In this document: one piece after another, positions 6,981-7,871 of the stretch | Layout: each line of letters starts with the position of its first letter | How positions within the stretch are numbered: the stretch's first letter is position 1 | NCBI GenBank assembly: GCA_014378125.1 | Contig: JACMOG010000748.1 | Coordinates: 1 to 7,871, forward strand | DNA length: 7,871 nt | Direction: 5' to 3' | From: Vitreoscilla sp. | Lineage (GTDB): Bacteria; Pseudomonadota; Gammaproteobacteria; Burkholderiales; Burkholderiaceae | The notes under the pieces: model-generated | Told to the model about the DNA's origin: nothing | The model's database searches: none | Seen by the model: the letters and a program-made list of their open reading frames with translations, nothing else | Position numbers and translations under genes: made by a program

Positions 6981-7256
6981 TTACTTCTGGTTGTTCGACC
7001 GGTTGCCCTTGTCGCTGCCTTGCTGGGCCTCGCGGTTCTGGGCCTGGCCAGGGTCGGACTTCAGGTTGCTCCCATGCTGGTCGGTGCCCCCGCCCGACTG
7101 GCTCTGCTGGTTCGAGCCGCCGCTGGGCGTGAGTTTGCCGTGCTGGCCGCCGCTCTGCTGCGGCTGGTTGCCCGACGACTGGTTCTGCTGGTCGTTGCGG
7201 CCTTGCGAGGCGTTGTTGTTGCCTTGCTGCCCTTGCTGGTTCTGGTTGTTCGCCAC
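6981..7256 (-). CDS. Gln/Asn/Gly/Ser-rich low-complexity protein
   Basis: A 91-residue protein made almost only of polar residues: I count 22 Gln, 15 Asn, 16 Gly and 12 Ser, with no Cys, Trp, Tyr or Phe. It should be soluble, intrinsically disordered and prion-like in composition, with no signal peptide or membrane segment. The start is a GTG at 7256, chosen because AGGAG stands six bases upstream; the coding frame above it contains the promoter. The C-terminal part, SDPGQAQNREAQQGSDKGN (67-85), loosely resembles the DP...RE..xxGGxA pattern of the stress-induced KGG-repeat (YciG/GsiB-like) proteins, but the key Gly-Gly is not conserved, so this is only a hint. It is preceded by a sigma54-type promoter and followed by a terminator, so it is probably a single-gene unit. 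A role in desiccation, osmotic or stationary-phase protection would fit the composition but is inferred. Confidence 0.83.
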   Translation of the reverse strand: MANNQNQQGQQGNNNASQGRNDQQNQSSGNQPQQSGGQHGKLTPSGGSNQQSQSGGGTDQHGSNLKSDPGQAQNREAQQGSDKGNRSNNQK

Positions 7257-7338
7257 GTGTTGCTCCTGGGTTGGGTTGCCCCGCCGTTCTCCGGTGGAGA
7301 CGGCCTTCGAAGACGTTCGGAGGTCGTTGCCTGATGCG

Positions 7339-7353
7339 GCAAGGTGCATACCC
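7339..7353 (-). promoter_or_regulatory. Sigma54 (RpoN) promoter for the Gln/Asn-rich gene
   Basis: Minus-strand sequence GGGTATGCACCTTGC, with -24 GG, A5, G7 and a perfect TTGC at correct spacing. Its first seven bases equal those of the promoter at 2939-2953. The predicted start of transcription is near 7327, giving a leader of about 70 nt before the GTG at 7256. Confidence 0.66.
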
Positions 7354-7358
7354 AGGAC

Positions 7359-7373
7359 GTGAAGCGGCTTCAC
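7359..7373. repeat. Perfect palindrome beside the Gln/Asn-rich promoter
   Basis: GTGAAGC and GCTTCAC flank a single central base. It lies six bases upstream of the -24 element of the promoter at 7339-7353 and ten bases after the stop codon of the DUF2630 gene. It could be an operator or activator site for the former, or a short 3' hairpin (6-bp stem, three-base loop) for the latter; no T-run follows, which favours a binding site. Confidence 0.5.
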
Positions 7374-7383
7374 ATGGCCAAGA

Positions 7384-7617
7384 TCAGTTCGTGTAGTTCT
7401 CGACGGTGCCGATGTCGCGCGGCGTGGCCGACTCGGGATCGGCGCCGAACTCGCGCTTGGCGCGGCGCTGGCGCAGCAGGTCCCAGCACTGGTCCAACTG
7501 CTCGGCCACACTCTTGAGCCGTACGGCGTTCGCCTCGGGCGCGACGGCGCCATCGCGCAGCTTGTGTTCTTCGTCGACGAGCGCGGTGATGCGGTCGAGG
7601 ATGGTCTGGTCTTCCAT
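7384..7617 (-). CDS. DUF2630 family protein
   Basis: A 77-residue soluble, helical protein. The segments ILDRITALVDEEHKLR (6-21) and LKSVAEQLDQCWDLLRQRRAKREFG (34-58) are the hallmark of DUF2630, whose core is LDQCWDLLRQRRA (41-53). The length is normal for the family. The function is unknown; members are short proteins found in actinobacteria and proteobacteria, and the heptad-like spacing of hydrophobic residues suggests a helical hairpin or coiled coil. The ATG at 7617 is fixed by AGGAG five bases upstream and by where the family similarity begins; the frame is open further upstream, but that part is Arg/Pro-rich, contains the promoter and looks non-coding. A sigma54-type promoter lies about 54 bp upstream. 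The Gln/Asn-rich gene follows on the same strand after 127 bp. Confidence 0.93.
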   Translation of the reverse strand: MEDQTILDRITALVDEEHKLRDGAVAPEANAVRLKSVAEQLDQCWDLLRQRRAKREFGADPESATPRDIGTVENYTN

Positions 7618-7670
7618 GGTGGCTCCTGGTGTTCGGGCGGTCGCGGATGCGGCCGTATCGGGCGGCGCAG

Positions 7671-7685
7671 GCAATCGGTGCTCCC
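7671..7685 (-). promoter_or_regulatory. Possible sigma54 (RpoN) promoter for the DUF2630 gene
   Basis: Minus-strand sequence GGGAGCACCGATTGC. The GG and TTGC cores and their spacing are right, but the middle of the -24 element (AGCA for CACG) is poor, so this is the weakest of the six. The final CCGATTGC is identical to the end of the CheY-like promoter at 1147-1161. The predicted start of transcription is near 7659, about 40 nt before the ATG. Confidence 0.5.
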
Positions 7686-7753
7686 TGCTCGGCACGGCCC
7701 AAGGATGCGCCCTGTGGCCAAGCCGCCCCGGCTTCAGGGTCATACCCCCGGCC

Positions 7754-7772
7754 GTTTCGCCTGTGGTGAAAC
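7754..7772. repeat. Imperfect palindrome upstream of the DUF2630 promoter
   Basis: GTTTCGCC and GGTGAAAC flank TGT; seven of eight arm pairs match (7759/7767 do not). The centre is about 104 bp upstream of the predicted sigma54 start site near 7659, a usual distance for an enhancer site. A second small palindrome, AAACC-TAG-GGTTT, lies at 7786-7798. Apart from these, a hairpin at 7720-7734 and the promoter, I see nothing in 7618-7871 and no supported gene. Confidence 0.4.
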
Positions 7773-7871
7773 CGTGACGATGATCAAACCTAGGGTTTCC
7801 ACTTGGCCTCGCTCGACGATTCGGGCGCGCCGCCCAGTGGACAGCCGTGCGCCGCCAACGCATACTGCCAG

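Noticed and set aside
5092..7362. Long open plus-strand frame rich in His, Gly, Arg and Ala
   Set aside because: It is the antisense shadow of the ABC and Gln/Asn-rich genes; no domain or ribosome binding site supports it.
7710..7739. Hairpin AAGCCG-CCC-CGGCTT with outer CCCTG/CAGGG
   Set aside because: No T-run on either strand and no gene end next to it; role not supportable.
7618..7863. N-terminal extension of the DUF2630 frame
   Set aside because: Arg/Pro-rich, no family similarity, covers the promoter; the start at 7617 has AGGAG five bases upstream.

Overview
The window is very G+C-rich chromosomal DNA. Its gene style (NtrC-type activator, GlsB/YeaQ membrane protein, DUF2630, hybrid kinases; AGGAG ribosome binding sites) fits a betaproteobacterium of the Burkholderiales, perhaps Comamonadaceae. 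That placement is inference; there is no rRNA or other marker. I see no mobile element, CRISPR array or tRNA.

Layout. Left end to 638 (+): the end of a hybrid sensor histidine kinase (ATP-binding end plus receiver). 654-1082 (-): a stand-alone CheY-like receiver protein, convergent with the kinase. 1293-2735 (-): an NtrC-family sigma54-dependent response regulator (receiver, AAA+, Fis-type HTH). 3027-3299 (+): a small GlsB/YeaQ/YmgE-family membrane protein. 3361-3723 (+): a very acidic Asp-rich hypothetical protein. 3731-5071 (-): an unusual Nramp-family transporter. 5149-6897 (-): an ABC exporter half-transporter that lacks its Walker A segment. 6981-7256 (-): a Gln/Asn/Gly/Ser-rich low-complexity protein. 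7384-7617 (-): a DUF2630 protein. 7618-7871 holds control sequence but no gene I can support.

The main result is in the spaces between genes. Six of the eight gene starts in the window have, at a suitable place upstream and in the right orientation, a 15-bp sequence with the GG and TTGC cores of a sigma54 (RpoN) promoter at the exact -24/-12 spacing: CheY-like (1147-1161), GlsB-like (2939-2953), acidic protein (3306-3320), Nramp-like (5083-5097), Gln/Asn-rich protein (7339-7353) and DUF2630 (7671-7685). The only two genes without one are the activator and the ABC gene. On the minus strand every match to the core that I found lies just upstream of a minus-strand start codon.

Working model (inference): the kinase and receiver proteins feed the NtrC-type activator, which drives RpoN-dependent expression of a local set of small stress- or envelope-type proteins, a metal transporter and a feedback receiver. 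In effect this would be a sigma54-run stress island. Hairpins after the activator gene and after the Gln/Asn-rich gene look like terminators; the first also sits at enhancer distance from the CheY-like promoter.
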